A program made the translations under genes and the position numbers. From positions 12,120,001 through 12,184,000 of the forward strand of contig OX291562.1 of NCBI GenBank assembly GCA_946406115.1: 64,000 bases of DNA, in the 5' to 3' direction. Below are positions 38,105 through 50,651 of this stretch, in pieces. The notes beneath the pieces are model-generated. The model did no database searches and was not told the DNA's origin. It worked only from the letters and a program-made list of their open reading frames with translations. The stretch is from Apoda limacodes. Lineage: Eukaryota; Arthropoda; Insecta; Lepidoptera; Limacodidae. Position 1 is the stretch's first letter. Every line of letters begins with the position of its first letter.

Positions 38105-40206
38105 ACTTCATAGAAAGCGTTTAAAGCCCTAAATTCTGTGACAGTATTTAAATATCGGTAGTAACTGCCGAAATAAATATTTATATTCATACATATCTAC
38201 ACAGCAGACATACATAAACATACGTATAATGAAATATACACCTACATACACATATACATGTATCTAAATGCATATGTCCATATAAGTAATTAAATATATA
38301 TACATATAAATTAAATAAAAAGATATACACTCACAGAAATATATATACGTACATAGTATATATATGTATGGTAAGGTATTTTAAATAATTATTGAATAAC
38401 AGTAGACAGTCATATCTTTATTACCATTTAAACAATATTTACATTTAAGATTATTAAAGAAAACCGATAAGTACCTACGTGACTCAAATGCATATTTTTT
38501 AAAATTTATTTTAAAACCAACGTATGTAGGTGTAGATGCGAACAAATACTAAAAATCATGCAATAAAATGCGCCATCGTCTAAAATACCATAATGCTATA
38601 TAAGTAGATATTCCGGTGTTGGCAGAAGAGAATCCGCTCTGCTCTCGTAAATAGGAACACAGTATCTGATTTTTTTTTTTATTTTTTAACATCCCGCCGT
38701 TTACTTCTCCACCTACAACCTTTTTACCTTCTTTGAGGTTGTATTCCAAAAATAATTAATTTGTGGTGTCTACCAATGTCATAAAACGCGGCTTTTAATC
38801 AAAATACATAGGTCTAGATTTCAAGTTGAAACGTTATCAAATAAAATATGTATTTTATGAATAATATGATTAGGTCTACATTAAATCTCTATGAATAATA
38901 TAAATGAGAAAGTGTATCTTGCGTTGTCCATCCTTCATCCACCAACTAAACAACAAATCGACGTGATAAAAGAGTTTAGTTTCTTCTGGGAACAATTAGT
39001 ACATACATAAATTTGACATTTAATTTAAACTTTCACCGATTACTTCGTTTTCGCACCAGTAAAACCTTTGAAGTCCGTTTATTCGTCGCCAAGTTGTTTT
39101 ATGATTTATAATACGTTTCTTCAGAACGAAAAGTTGTTCCATAGCTCCGGGGTAATTGGGTAAAAAATATGGAAACCTTATATTTATTAGATATATTGTA
39201 TGATACCAATGAGTGCTTAATCAGATACGAACGCCACTTTTTTCGTCGCAAAAATAAAAAGATAGAATTAAAAAACCTGGGCTTAAATTTTAAAAAACTG
39301 TTTTTGCAGATACTGGGTTCTTCTATACGAGAGTAGCACTGCGCGTATGCCGCCGGCACAATCGCGGCGATATCTTGTGCGATCACTCAACTGCCCAAAT
39401 AGAAAATAGGTGAAATGTCAATGGCCGCAGAAATCGACAACCTTTGCCAATGTTTTTTTACTCAGGCTGTTATTTATAGATGGTATTCTTGATAGTTGTT
39501 TGCTCATATTAATAACAAAAAAAACTTAATAAATCATCTCGTATTACACTCAGCCAATAATATTTTTTTATGACTTTTAGCGTATGTAATTGTCGAAATA
39601 ATTATCGCATTTGCAATTTGAAAATTTGAATGAATTACGAAAAACTGGATTTGGCTTAAGAGCAGGAAGCTGTGGTTCTCTTTTAAGGGTTTTGGGTTAC
39701 GTAAGTCTTTCCCGTGTGTCATGTGTGTGTATGTGTAACTATTTATCCGTCTGTTCCTATATGTTACAGTTACACTGATGGTAAAGACTTAGACATGGAA
39801 GTGACATTCTGCACAGATTACCTCTTAAACCCACTGAACTTTCAAGATTATACTATATTTTTTCTCGTCGCATATCCTTCCGATTAAGAATTCATAAGAA
39901 ATCATTTTTAAATAGATTTAAACTTTTATTATCCTTTTAGGGCCTACCCTAATATATATGCAGTATTAAACGAATAAACAATAAAATACGCGTACGTAAT
40001 AGTATAAATTTTAATTAAGTCTTCATCATACTACAACAAACTACATTATTATAATTTATTTAAAATATTACTTTTGTTTATTTTGCGTTTTTTATAGTTT
40101 TCTTCTGGTATCTTTTTAATTTAATTAAATACTTGTATATTTTCTTACTAAAAAATATCATTATTATGTGTAGTTAATTTTATTTTAAATTTTGTTTTTT
40201 TTTCCT
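38105..40206. other. Unassigned DNA with simple sequence
   Basis: A cryptic TACATA/ATATAC-rich stretch covers 38180-38370. From 38371 to 40206 no gene is recognised. Minus frames of 66, 95 and 62 codons show no domain. A GC-richer patch at about 39335-39385 (GCCGCCGGCACAATCGCGGC) is unexplained. Confidence 0.45.
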
Positions 40207-40395
40207 CAGCCGTTATCCGCTAAGGGGGGGGGGGGGGGACAGTGTCCTAGTGCGGGTTTATGGACGTTGTCCAGTTAGTGGCCACTCAGCTGTCAGAGTT
40301 TTGAACCCACGCATGACGCCCCTGACTTGGCTTAACGACTGTTCTCATATGACAACCGCCAGGACCGATAGCGTGCACTCCGAAACAATCTTTAC
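40207..40395 (-). mobile_element. 5S-headed SINE, 3' part with a G15 run
   Basis: CCTCAGCCGTTATCCGCTAA is the reversed 3' end. CAGCTGTCAGAGTTTTGAAC, CTGACTTGGCTTAACGACTG and CAGGACCGATAGCGTGCAC are body blocks. A run of 15 Gs (40224-40238) sits near the 3' end. The 5S head is missing. Confidence 0.65.
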
Positions 40396-41046
40396 TCTTC
40401 AATAAAATGTTATTGTTTATAAAAATAATAAAGCTTAATATTGTTGGCACATAATATATATAGATTTACCTATGTATGTAGTAAAAGTCTGTTATAACGA
40501 CATCGTTTATTACAACATATCGGTTTAAATTGAAATCGATAAATTGAAAATTTAGCTCTGACTGAATCCCCTAATATACAAACTCAATTGCCCTTCTTTG
40601 TCACTTTTTTTACAACCGAATATGACTGGTCCCTTATTTATAACCGATTTTGACTGAACCTATAAAGAAATAAACTAATGTTCTAATTTTTCATTAAAAT
40701 ATCACTTCATCAAAAACATAATTTGGCCTACAAACATCTTGACTTCATACATGCACCAAAGGTTGCAAACCCGACCGGCGATTTCGAATCTCATATGCCG
40801 AGAGTTCGTTGACACTGGCGATTTGGTACTCCATCCACTTTCCGACTGTCACTCGAAAGCTTTAACTATCTACTAATTTGCACTTTTTATTATTTATTAG
40901 TCGAGTTTTGCACCGGTTTTATTAAACGTGTACATGTGAAGTTTGTCATACGTGTGTTGAACTTTTTTCTCTTTTGCATGTTGGTACTTAATGTTTACAC
41001 AAGCGTATATTTAGGAATAGAAATTGTAAAAATTATATTTGTAAAA
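40396..41046. other. Unassigned DNA
   Basis: No gene or element is recognised. Confidence 0.45.
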
Positions 41047-41341
41047 ACTAGCTTTTGTCAGCGGCTCCACCTGCCCTTATGTGGTGATCGGCGTGTGATT
41101 CTTTCGTCAAACCTTAATTATTCTAATGAAGTTTTTGCAAGCCATAATTCGATAGTTCGTTTAAGTTTGGTTATAGTTGTTCCAGCGGAAACTTAAAACA
41201 TTTTCGGGATAGAATATATTCCTATGTCCTTCCCCGGAACTCAAACCATCTCCCTACCTAATTTCATCGAAATCGATTCAGCGGCTTAAGCATGAAGAGG
41301 TAACATACAGACAAGTTACTTTCGCATTCATAATATTAGTA
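41047..41341 (-). mobile_element. 'ACTAATATT...AGCTAGT' element, full length
   Basis: ACTAGCTTTTGTCAGCGGCT, CCTATGTCCTTCCCCGGAAC, CATCTCCCTACCTAATTTCA, ATCGATTCAGCGGCTTAAGC and CATTCATAATATTAGT give all blocks in reverse order. About 295 bp. Confidence 0.7.
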
Positions 41342-41553
41342 TGGATTGACAGACTGATTGATAGATATCGATCATATACTGCTGAATCTAGAAGCTTCGA
41401 ATTTTTTGTAAAGTACAAGGTTCTACTAAAAATAATTTACTTCTTATGTATGTAGTTTAAGGAGAGGGCAGAATTACTATGCAAAAAAATATGTATAAAC
41501 TTACGTTGCTACGGACAACTCTAGAAAACTCTGGAAATTTGTGTATAAGGGTC

Positions 41554-41848
41554 ACCGCAAACTGTCGACTTTCAGTTACGTGATTTGGCTTACAAGTAGC
41601 GACACCCTAAGTTACCGACACAGTGGAAGGCCTCAGTGCTCGTTAAACCAATCACCGATGGAGAAGAACGGTTCTCTAGTGACGACCCCGGATTGATTGA
41701 GAGAGGAAGCCATTGGGTGGCTGAGGACTGGTCGTGGTGAGGCCTACGTTTAGCAGTGTACGTCTTTCGGCTGAGACGACGAGGACGAACTAAAGAAATG
41801 TTCAATGTGAATGTTCATCGCACACTGTCGACTTTTAGTTGCGCGAAT
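41554..41848. mobile_element. Duplicated motif flanking a reversed LINE 3' fragment
   Basis: CGCAAACTGTCGACTTTCAG at about 41555 and CGCACACTGTCGACTTTTAG at about 41819 are direct copies of one repeat. Between them, GAGGCCTACGTTTAGCAGTG and ACGTCTTTCGGCTGAGACG are the reversed 'GCCGAAAGACGTCCACTGCTG' LINE-end sequence. A repeat insertion inside, or between copies of, a second repeat is likely. Confidence 0.5.
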
Positions 41849-42359
41849 TATCAACTGTAAGTCACTAGTGATCGCCAAAAGTAGTGAACAATCACAGTAG
41901 TTCTCTCATGTGCGTATCAAAAGAAAGAGAGCTTATGTCGCTACAAAACTGAATACAAAGTTTTTTGTGCGGTTAATCATTATCAATAACAGAAAGCACG
42001 CTAACGCAAAGCAAATGCGCAAATTTGATTACACTTAGCTGTTTTTAATACAGTTACTAGGTCAGCATACACTCCTTTTTTCATTTCCCAATTTAAAAAT
42101 AGCTTTTTATACCACCCAAGCTTACCTATAGACGCTTGCAGCACCGGAGGAAAATATCAGTAGGAAAACTCCTATATTAAATATTTAGACAAATAAAAAA
42201 AAGCAAAATCCGCAGATATTAAGGTTCAAGTCCTGTAAAAAACCTTTATGTAGTTTTTCTTTTCTTCATTAAATTGTTAATTATATTTAAAACATGGACA
42301 AAAAACACAGTTTTTATGTCAAAACAATACGCAACAAGTGTCCCTATTCCGTTTCTTCG
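41849..42359. other. Unassigned DNA with a LINE-tail scrap
   Basis: TTTTTATACCACCCAAGCTT and GACGCTTGCAGCACCGGAGG at 42105-42150 are a decayed reversed LINE tail. No gene. Confidence 0.5.
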
Positions 42360-42560
42360 AACCGTATGTAGTTACGCCTTGTTTACGCCCGAGCCGCCCG
42401 ACATTGCATCGCTACGCGGATTTCGTAAGTGAGACTGTTTACATCGAGACGTCCGTATTACGAAACATTATGGGTGACTAATTCTGTAGTAAATTCTTTG
42501 ATAAAGCGATTTTCATTCATAATTCGCATGCCAGATTTTTGTGCAAATATTTGTGAAGTT
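42360..42560. repeat. Local three-copy repeat, copy 1
   Basis: TTACATCGAGACGTCCGTAT plus TACGAAACATT (core 42438-42469) is shared exactly with copy 2 at 43858-43889. TTGTTTACGC upstream and TAGTAAATTCTTTGA downstream are also shared. There is no terminal repeat or tail. Unclassified. Confidence 0.65.
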
Positions 42561-43796
42561 ATTACATATTATAACATGTTTTTTTGGCAAGGGCAATGAA
42601 CAAAGCTTGAGCCATTAAGACCTTCGGTTTTCGGCTTAAGGTTTTAAAATAGCCTCTCGTTAGTAATTTTCTCGTAATCATCCTTAATACACAATGTATT
42701 ATTTTGTTCGAGGTGATTTGTTTTTAATTCTACAATAACAAACCTAATGAAACCGTTAAAAATGCGGTTCGTCCTTACTTGGTACTTTATACATTAGTGA
42801 TCCGTTTATAACAGTTTAGTTAAATTTTAGATACTATTGCATTGAAGATAATGGTCTGTTTAATGTTGTTCAATACATAATATATTATAGTTCGTTAAAT
42901 TTTTAAATACAACAAGAAAAAATAAGTTTAAAGTATAGATTTTGTTCTAAGAGTTCTAAAATTAGTATGGTGCAAATTCGGAACGCACCTTCACAAAAGA
43001 AAAAAACAGAAACATTTATTTGGACTTACGTAGGTACATCATTTTGATTGTTTTTACTATAAACATATTACTTTTACTAAATAAACTTAAAGTTAATATT
43101 TAAAAAACATAAGTGGCTGGTGGAGTACCAGTGATGTAAACTACCCAAGTCTACCCGCGACATATAGGTAAGTACCTCTGAGCGTGAGATTTGTCAACTA
43201 CATGCAGACATACAAAAAGCGCTCAACCTATTTCAGATACTTATAATGTTCCTATCATGTTATCAATACTTAATTAAACTATTTAAATAAGTATACTTGT
43301 TTTATTCTTAAGTAATTAAACATTAATTATTGTTTCTCTTGTATGTTATATATATATTCCTCGCTGTAGTGAGATTATGAATTGTGTGTTAAGCACGGCT
43401 TTCGTGCCTAAGACTCCCTCGCTTTGCTCAGGATATAATTTTTAGACCACCTGCATCGCTCATGGGTCCAATCTTTGAATCCTTCGCTTGCTCGGTATTC
43501 AATATACTAGGTACTCACGCTAAAAAGCAAATTTCCAGCCTTGCATAACGAATAACTATTTTTGGACGCAAAAAGTGTACATGAGTGATTCTTAAAATAC
43601 AAAAAAAGACATCTATCTTTTGATGAGCTCTGATTAGGGTTATCCCATATGAACTTTAAAAGAATTCGGAACAAGGAAAAAAAAAATCTTTTCTACACTA
43701 AAGAGAGTGGTTTAATAAAATTAAAAAACATCTTTGAATACATTGATGCGTTCTGACTAGGGTAACCAGATGAACTTGGCAAAAATACCGTACAGC
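42561..43796. other. Unassigned DNA
   Basis: A GC-richer spot at about 43400-43500 (CACGGCTTTCGTGCCTAAG; GCTTGCTCGG) is possibly an old repeat. No gene is recognised. Confidence 0.4.
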
Positions 43797-43965
43797 TACA
43801 TTGCCTTGTTTACGCTTGACATTCCATCGATACGCTAATATCGTCAGCAAGTGTCTGCTTACATCGAGACGTCCGTATTACGAAACATTTTAAGTGACTT
43901 ATAAATACCCTAGTAAATTCTTTGACGTTCATTCATAACGTGTTGAGCAAAAGTGTGAAGGTTTC
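43797..43965. repeat. Local three-copy repeat, copy 2
   Basis: It contains the exact ~31-bp core shared with copy 1 and the flanking blocks GCCTTGTTTACGC and CTAGTAAATTCTTTGACG. Confidence 0.65.
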
Positions 43966-44024
43966 CAATCCTGTGTGTTCTAAACCAATTTAAATAATTC
44001 GTTTTTGTATACAATAGGGTTTAT

Positions 44025-44345
44025 TAACAAATTTGTTGTTTAGAAACGATATCCGAAGATAAGAATTGTCGGGCTAGGTTAGTCGATGGATGGGTGACCG
44101 TGACCGCATATCGGCACACTTTTTATTGTCGTCTAAATTTGTTTGTAAATTACGTAAATGGTGGTACGGAACCCACGTTTCAAAAGTTCGACTCGCACTT
44201 GAAATCTCCCATAAATAACAACCATTCTGTAAAAGATTGGACAGTCAGGCAGATAGCCAGACCAACTAGCAGACAAGCAGACAGACATATATTGTATGCT
44301 TATTAATAGGGCTCCATCGGCACCCTTTGTGTACGGAACTAATAA
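44025..44345. mobile_element. 5S-containing composite element, rearranged
   Basis: The plus-strand 5S part is AACGATATCCGAAGATAAGA, GTCGATGGATGGGTGACCG. Next come AAATTACGTAAATGGTGG and TACGGAACCCACG, then the reversed head CGACTCGCACTTG, and finally CTCCATCGGCACCC and TGTGTACGGAACTAATAAA, a forward-oriented 3' end. Pieces of opposite orientation are joined, so it is a rearranged unit. Confidence 0.55.
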
Positions 44346-44353
44346 ATTGCAAT

Positions 44354-44522
44354 CCTCCCTCGTAACTTCCTCGCAGCCTAGTTGGTAGTTTGTCCGACTT
44401 CTGTGCAGAGGGTGTGGGTTCGATTCCCGCACGGGACAAACATTTATGTGATAAACATTTGTGTTAGTCTTGAGTCTGGGTGTATTTATGTGTGGTATGT
44501 ATGTAACTACAAAAAAAGCAAT
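44354..44522 (+). mobile_element. tRNA-derived SINE, head and middle
   Basis: GCAGCCTAGTTGGTAGTTTG (A box at about 44379-44390) and GGGTTCGATTCCCGCACGGG (B box at about 44416-44427), then ACAAACATTTATGTGATAAA and GAGTCTGGGTGTATTTATGT. The TCCCTCG start is partly duplicated (TCCCTCGTAACTTCCTCGC). The long minus frame over it (44133-44549) is antisense and not a gene. Confidence 0.82.
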
Positions 44523-45280
44523 ATATATGTCTAATTTGTTCCATAACACAATCGTAAAATGTAAAATTTTACCTGTCTATGCTGTTAATTATTGAGGAGT
44601 ACCCTTGGCTACCTTTGGAGAGCAGGATTTGGTGCTTTTGTACGAAATCGACTTGTTCACTTTACAGATGAGCATCTTACTCATGGAGACCAAACTTGCA
44701 CTTGCAACTTGGGTTACTAAACGTCAAGATTTGTCTAAGCATATCAGGATTTTTTAGCTTTTATCAGGATTGCGGCCGGATTTAAAAACTGTGAGGATTT
44801 TTAATATTAATTTATGTACAAAGGACTTTTATTAAAAAGATATAGAACAGATATCTTGGCACATAGAGGTTATTTACACAGTTAGTGGAATATGGCGGGT
44901 AATCTTTGATGCATCTGCGTACTCATAAAGCAAATATAAATTTAAAACCAGAATTACCCTGTTAGTCACCATTGCAACAAAATGTCAGGACTTTTCTATA
45001 GAAATAAGCCTTTTGTCAGGACCTTTAAATTTTCTGTGTGGTAACCCTACTTGTAACTTTTTTTTTTCACTGATTATTAAAATAGTTTTTAGTATGTTCC
45101 AATAAAAGAAGCATGTTAAAAATACCTCATTCCATGACAACAACTGTTCCATATTCCAGCAGGTTACTTGCAACCAAGTTAATGTTCTGGAAATATTTTT
45201 TGACACTTAAAAGTAGAGAAAAAGTATACGTAATCTATACTATTTTAAGCTCTTAGGCTATATATATAATGTATATTGTT
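44523..45280. other. Unassigned DNA with possible decayed element
   Basis: ATCAGGATTTTTTAGC, TTATCAGGATTGCGGCCGG and TTTGTCAGGACC recur between 44740 and 45030, suggesting an old repeat. No gene. Confidence 0.4.
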
Positions 45281-45541
45281 GACTCCCTCATAGTCTAGTC
45301 GGTAGTGTAACCGGCTGCTGTGCGAGAGGGTGTGAGTTCGATTCCCTCCATGTTTGTCCAGAAACATTTATGTAATAAACATTTGTGTTTATCTTGAGTC
45401 TGGGTGTATTTTAAAAAAAAGGAATATATGTATTTGTATCCGTTGTCTGGTATCCATACCACAAGCTTTGCTTACTTTGGGGCCAGACGGCGCTGTGTGT
45501 AATGTCCAAAAATATTTATTTATTTATTATTATTTATTTAT
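45281..45541 (+). mobile_element. tRNA-derived SINE, full length
   Basis: GACTCCCTCATAGTCTAGTC, GGTAGTGTAACCGGC (A box region), GTGAGTTCGATTCCCTCC (B box), a TGTTTGTCCAG linker, GAGTCTGGGTGTATTTT, CCACAAGCTTTGCTTACTTT, AATGTCCAAAAATATTTATT and a 3' tail of ATTT/ATTA repeats. Length about 261 bp. Transcription would be by RNA polymerase III from the internal boxes; LINE-driven retroposition is inferred for the class. This copy is the reference for the others. Confidence 0.87.
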
Positions 45542-45809
45542 AAAGCAATGTCAAGCGCCGGCTTGATCCATAAATAAATATAATAATATAATCATATCAA
45601 TTATTGAATAATACGATGATTGATGGTAACTCAAAACCATTGAGTCCGTTTACACTTGATATAGAGGTCTTTGCTGAGTAAGGAATTCTTTTTTTATTAA
45701 TAAATTTATATATTTTTTACGTTTCATATTTACATGTTAGTTTTAGGCAAGTATAGCTTAAATTATTATTTTTAGTAATATATATAGTCATTATACAGTT
45801 TAGAACTGC

Positions 45810-45926
45810 TCTAGCAACGCGCGAGTGATACTCCAGGTGTTGCAAGCGTCCATAGGCTGCGGTGACCGCTTACTATCAGGCGGGCAGTAAGCATGCTTAC
45901 CAACTTGGTTTTATATAAAAAAAAAC
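45810..45926 (+). mobile_element. 3' tail of jockey/CR1-like LINE
   Basis: AGCAACGCGCGAGTGATACT, CCAGGTGTTGCAAGCGTCCA, GCGGTGACCGCTTACTATCA and an A-run. Confidence 0.8.
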
Positions 45927-46244
45927 TAAAATTCATTGTTGTATTTAAAAAAAAAACACTCCTGCTTTATTTAGTTTTCGAACGTACGAACGTTTTCCAA
46001 TTTCTATTCGTAATTAAATGAAAAAAAAACATTTCGTTTTCTATAGAAATCGAATGTCTTCATTATAATTTTTAAAGAACCCTTTTATTCGTATACTTCT
46101 ATTTAAGTTTTTAAATACATCGCCTGCTTACTTCACTATTGTCCTAAATGTATCTGCCGACAAAAGGTGTTAAGCAGCAATGTACGAATATGTTAGTATT
46201 TCTGTCATTGTATTATTGTATTCGTCAACAGTAGTCTTGTTCCA
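45927..46244. other. Unassigned AT-rich DNA
   Basis: No feature is recognised. Confidence 0.4.
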
Positions 46245-46385
46245 TTACGTTGTTTACAACCGGCGTTGCATTAATACGCATGTTTTGCAAGTCGAATGAT
46301 TTAAACGTGTTTCCGATACGTCCGTGTTACACAACCACTTTCTGACTCATTCGATATACAATTGTTAGAATTTTTTTGACATTTA
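46245..46385. repeat. Local three-copy repeat, diverged copy 3
   Basis: The blocks GTTGTTTACAACCGGCGTTG, TTTCCGATACGTCCGTGTTA and CAACCACTTTCTGACTC follow the order of copies 1 and 2 with many changes. Confidence 0.4.
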
Positions 46386-47267
46386 ATATACGATTTCTTA
46401 CTAGAAATTCCAAAGTTCATGAGTCAGATCTATGATAACAGGTTAACATGTCTCTAGTTCATGATTATTAACTTTCTAGAGACAGTTTCCTCTGAAACGG
46501 TGACTGTTTTTTTTGTCATCATTCCAACTGGTTTATCTTGTCTATTGACATATTTCATTCTAAATATTGAGAACTAGCACAAGACAGTATGCATGGCTTT
46601 TAAAATTCCAAATACGTCAAATTATTCTTTCATTTCTCATGGGAATTGTTTGTGAAAATTGTTTATTATAATAATAGTATATTGTTTTCAGTATCTGATG
46701 ACCCTTTTTTAGGAACTTAGGTATCACGATAAAGAAAGAAAGCTGTAAAACTAAAAAATACCGACTACGTATTAAAAGTAGTGTAGGTAAGAAGGTAATA
46801 TCAGTGGTTTACTTATGAATCATCAGTTATTTTTACAGATAAATTGTTACTTTTACCGAATCCTTATAAAATTTCCAACCGTACTTAGTTAATAGCTTAT
46901 TTTTATAGAATTTTGATCATCGGACCCGTACAAAGTACTAATCCCTGAAGCTTAACAGCTACGACTTGCTACGAGCTACGGCGTAGCTAAAGGCTACGAA
47001 AAGCTACGCAGAGGGATGTTTTTCAATCTATTTTTTTATTATATTATTATTATTTGAAGTTTTGTTGTTCTTAAACTCTTTACTTTTCAGATTTAGGTTA
47101 GGACGCTGTCTAATAATCCACAAATGGTTCCCACACGGCACTCTACTACTATCGTACCGCGACGATACTACACAACATACCACCTTATTGGTATTAAAAA
47201 GATCTTAAAGCTTCGTTTAAGTATAATTCTTAGCCTTATTGAAATAATTGCAGATTACAATTTTATT
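46386..47267. other. Unassigned DNA; short GCTACGA repeat
   Basis: At 46957-47010, GCTACGA/GCTACG occurs about six times (AGCTACGACTTGCTACGAGC; AAAGGCTACGAAAAGCTACG). No gene. Confidence 0.55.
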
Positions 47268-47545
47268 ACGATAGCAAAGTTAAGCAACGTCAGGCGTGGT
47301 CAGTATCCGGATGGGTGACCGCTTAGTGGCACATTTTTCTGTGCTGAGCTAAACCGTCGGTCGTGGATGTTGTCATACTATGAATTGCAGTCGTTAAGCC
47401 AAGTCTTATTACAGAGGATTGAAAACAAGTCGAGTGGCCGCCAACAAACGTCCACCAAAAGTGCAGTAGAGTATGGCCTAAACCTCTTTCTAGGCCTGTG
47501 CTCCTGCAGTTAGGTGTTTAATGACTGCTAGACATTGGATTTAAT
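47268..47545 (+). mobile_element. 5S-headed SINE
   Basis: AAAGTTAAGCAACGTCAGGC, GTGGTCAGTATCCGGATGGG and TGACCGCTTAGTGGCAC give box A, intermediate element and box C. GAGCTAAACCGTCGGTCGTG, GTCGTTAAGCC and AGTCGAGTGGCCGCC are the SINE body, and it ends in TTTCTAGGCCTGTGCTCCTG. The open frame over its left end is a by-product. Confidence 0.75.
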
Positions 47546-49182
47546 TTACATAGTAAGCTTTCGTACTACTTTAAGGTTAAAACGGAGCCCTGTTGTTGTC
47601 ACTATACTGTCTGTTTGTTTGTGTGTCTGTCCAAGTTTGTCAAGTCACTATTATGGGGACGTATAAGCCTACACTAGACGTCTCTATGTATCTAATGGTA
47701 CAAAAACCATTTTGATCATTTTTTTTATAACTAAATAAAAAAATAACCTTTGAACTTGACATTTTAAGCACATTTTCTTAACGGGGTCTATAGTAAAAAC
47801 TTAATTTTTGCATATAATGATTAATTTATATTGATTTATTTTAGATATGTTTAATATTTTAATGAAGGAGAAAAACTCAAGGAAATAAATTTGTCAAAAA
47901 GTCTATCTTAATTCGTCGAAGTGATGACATAATAGTGATCAAAAATTTAATAGCATGAATTGTAAAAATATTTATCTTCGAATAAATACTGAATAAATAC
48001 TAAATTATACAATGTAAAAAAGACAATTTGTGTAAATTGACAATTCTAATCTTGAAGCAGTTATGCATGAAAATAGACAACAGACGTCTAATATACAATT
48101 TAAAATTCAGCTTTTAAATTTCGAACGTCATTGGAAGTAAGAATTCAAATTTTTTTGTAATTTAAATTCCAATATCGTTCGGAAGTCCACCAATCGTGAT
48201 GTAGCATTCGGTCACAGACGGTGATGGTGAAAACGATCCGCAAGTTCATTCACATTTCACCTAATTTGCCTAAAAGTGCGACCATGAACGAAATGTATCT
48301 TCGATAAACGAAACATATGGCTTATACAGTGCTTTTTGATATATCCGGTTAGTTTGCGTGTAAGGTACCACTTATTTGCTGTATATATATATTTTTAAGT
48401 TGATAGATAAATATAAATAGTTTAAACAGTTTTGGTTTTGCGGTAAAAATATTTAAATACTATAGGATATCCCTGGCGTTTCTATTTTTGTGCACATACA
48501 TACATACTCAAATACCTACATACATATATATGTTTTTTTGGGTACAAGTACTAACGTATGAAATTCAACTCATATTTGCCAAAGCTCTTTCAATTCATAG
48601 ATCCCTGGTAAGAATAATTATACAAATATTATTCTCGAATTATAAATAAATTAGTAGTTTATTTATTTTACTCTAGGTTATTCTTTGAATTTATTTAATA
48701 GTGAGATGTTGACAGTTTAGTTTATTTAAATTTTACTACCTACTTTTTTTTCTTTCGTAATACCAGTAGTAATTTCACAGTCATGAACATCTTGTCAATA
48801 ATAATAAGTAGGAAATTAAATTAATTCAAGTTCATATTAAAGGTTTTAGATATTAGGGTACAAAGAGTATGTTATTTGTTAGAAATGTAGTAATTAAGTT
48901 CCTTTACGAATAATAAAAGAGTTAGTTACATGGCAATAATAACTTTATCCCCCCCCCCAAAATTTTGTGAGCTAGTAGTTTTCACTTACATTGGCAGTTG
49001 ACCCGTGACGTATATCAAAGTATGTATGTTAGAATATTTTTTCAAGTACAAAGTTAAGTTTGTCCTGTGATCAGATTTTGGGGGTAAATTTAAAAACTGC
49101 CAAAAGTCTTCGATACCTGATTTCCATACAAGTTCCTTAAGAACCCTCGGTGATACCCAACTAGCAAAGCTTAGCTGTATAT
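47546..49182. other. Unassigned DNA with one reversed element scrap
   Basis: At about 47575-47670, AACGGAGCCCTG, CTGTCTGTTTGTTTGTGTGT and GGGGACGTATAAGCC look like a decayed minus-oriented 'GGTTCCGTAC' element. A C-run lies near 48950. No gene. Confidence 0.45.
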
Positions 49183-49262
49183 TGGTTGTAGAAACGTTTC
49201 CTGGGATGCAAAATGGTGTTCATGATTGGTCATATTAGAATATTAGAAACGTTTCTACAACG
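49183..49262. mobile_element. Short foldback (TTGTAGAAACGTTTC arms)
   Basis: TTGTAGAAACGTTTC near 49185 and its exact reverse complement GAAACGTTTCTACAA ending near 49261 flank about 45 bp. Each arm also contains the self-complementary GAAACGTTTC. A small MITE or hairpin. Confidence 0.65.
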
Positions 49263-50651
49263 CGGAAAGGGCCCCTGATTTAGAACGTTTGAGTTATATA
49301 GTTATTGCATTGCAGCTCCGCTTGGGGCTAATTAGATACATATTTGTCATATATGCATTGTTCTTTGTGACTTTTCGGTAATATATTAGAGAATTTTAAT
49401 CACTGGTATCAGTATGAAGTGATAAAACGGCCACGGGAACTCTGATATATAACCATTGAGTTGTAGTGATTGCTATTCCTTCCTATTAAAAATTAAATTA
49501 CTGTTGTGTCGACCATCTATAAGTTTTGAAGTTTGGAGACAAAAAAAATTGGAAAGTTATTGTTTGTTTAATGTTAATGCTTCTGTATTCTGTAACGAGC
49601 GATAATTTATTGTTATAAATAGTTCAATATCACTTGCGCTTGCATTTTATTGATATTATAGTAATATTTTTATGGTGTTTTTTGCATGCCCCTCGTTGAT
49701 TCATTAATATTTAGCCAAATAAATAATAATTAATTAGCAAATATTTTTAAGACATTGATATATAACTGAATAGAGTTGCGGTCCCTCATATACAACCGAT
49801 TTACAACATGTCGCAGCCATAATGAATTGATTTGGCGATTTATGTTATAATATGTGAATAAAAATACTTATATAGAGCAGAAAGGTCCTGTAAAGATATC
49901 AGAGTGAAGCGATATGTGACTTTTTAGTGAAAAATAGGAAATAACAAAGTTGTGATATCTATGCCTTGTAAATACGTTTTTACAACTTTTGAGTGTTAAT
50001 TAAGGTCCAATTAGGACGATTTTAGAGCAGTTGTTAACGGGAGCGGCTTTAACGCAAATTTGTTGTAAATTCATTATAACGAGAGCTGCTGTATCACGGT
50101 TTAGCAGTGATAGTGACTATTTAAACATCAGTGTTATATTAGTTATTAAGGAGCCATAATAGTATGGCTTTACTTAATAACGGTACCATGAAAGCCTTAT
50201 ATACAACATAATAGCTCGATAACGACTGTTGTGAGTGCCTATTTACAACAGTGCTATAGGCGTCATACAAAGTGGCAGAGTAAACGTTTATATCAAAGGT
50301 TAATGTCACAATTTTGTTATAAATCCTTATATAGCTAAAACGCTTTAAGAAATACATATAAATGACCAGCATTCACAAGCGTTACTTCTATATGACTTTG
50401 ATGTCACTGTATTGTGTTATAAGATTTTCTTTTATAGCATTTTTGCTAGTTGGGTAGTCGCAATTGTCCGGTTTATTCTTTATTATTTATGCAACTAAAT
50501 GATCTTGACGCCAATATTATGCCGCCAGATGATAAAAACAATCTTTTCCAAATCGTGTATTATCGTTAAGAACCATACTGTTCCATGACGACAGTTTAAA
50601 AGTCAGAGGGGTGCATAAATTCCGTATCTTTAAACGCTAATGACATGAAAA
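49263..50651. other. Unassigned DNA, repeat-like in places
   Basis: From about 49750 to 50450 the words TTATATAGC, GCTATAGG, TTACAACA and ACAACAGT recur, suggesting an old dispersed repeat that I cannot name. Two minus frames here show no domain. Confidence 0.4.

Noticed and set aside
44354..44522. tRNA gene
   Set aside because: A and B boxes are present, but the acceptor stem and anticodon arm do not fold properly and the sequence continues as a dispersed SINE with sister copies.
44133..44549. 138-codon open frame on the minus strand
   Set aside because: It spans a composite element and a tRNA-SINE in antisense; no domain and only repeat sequence.
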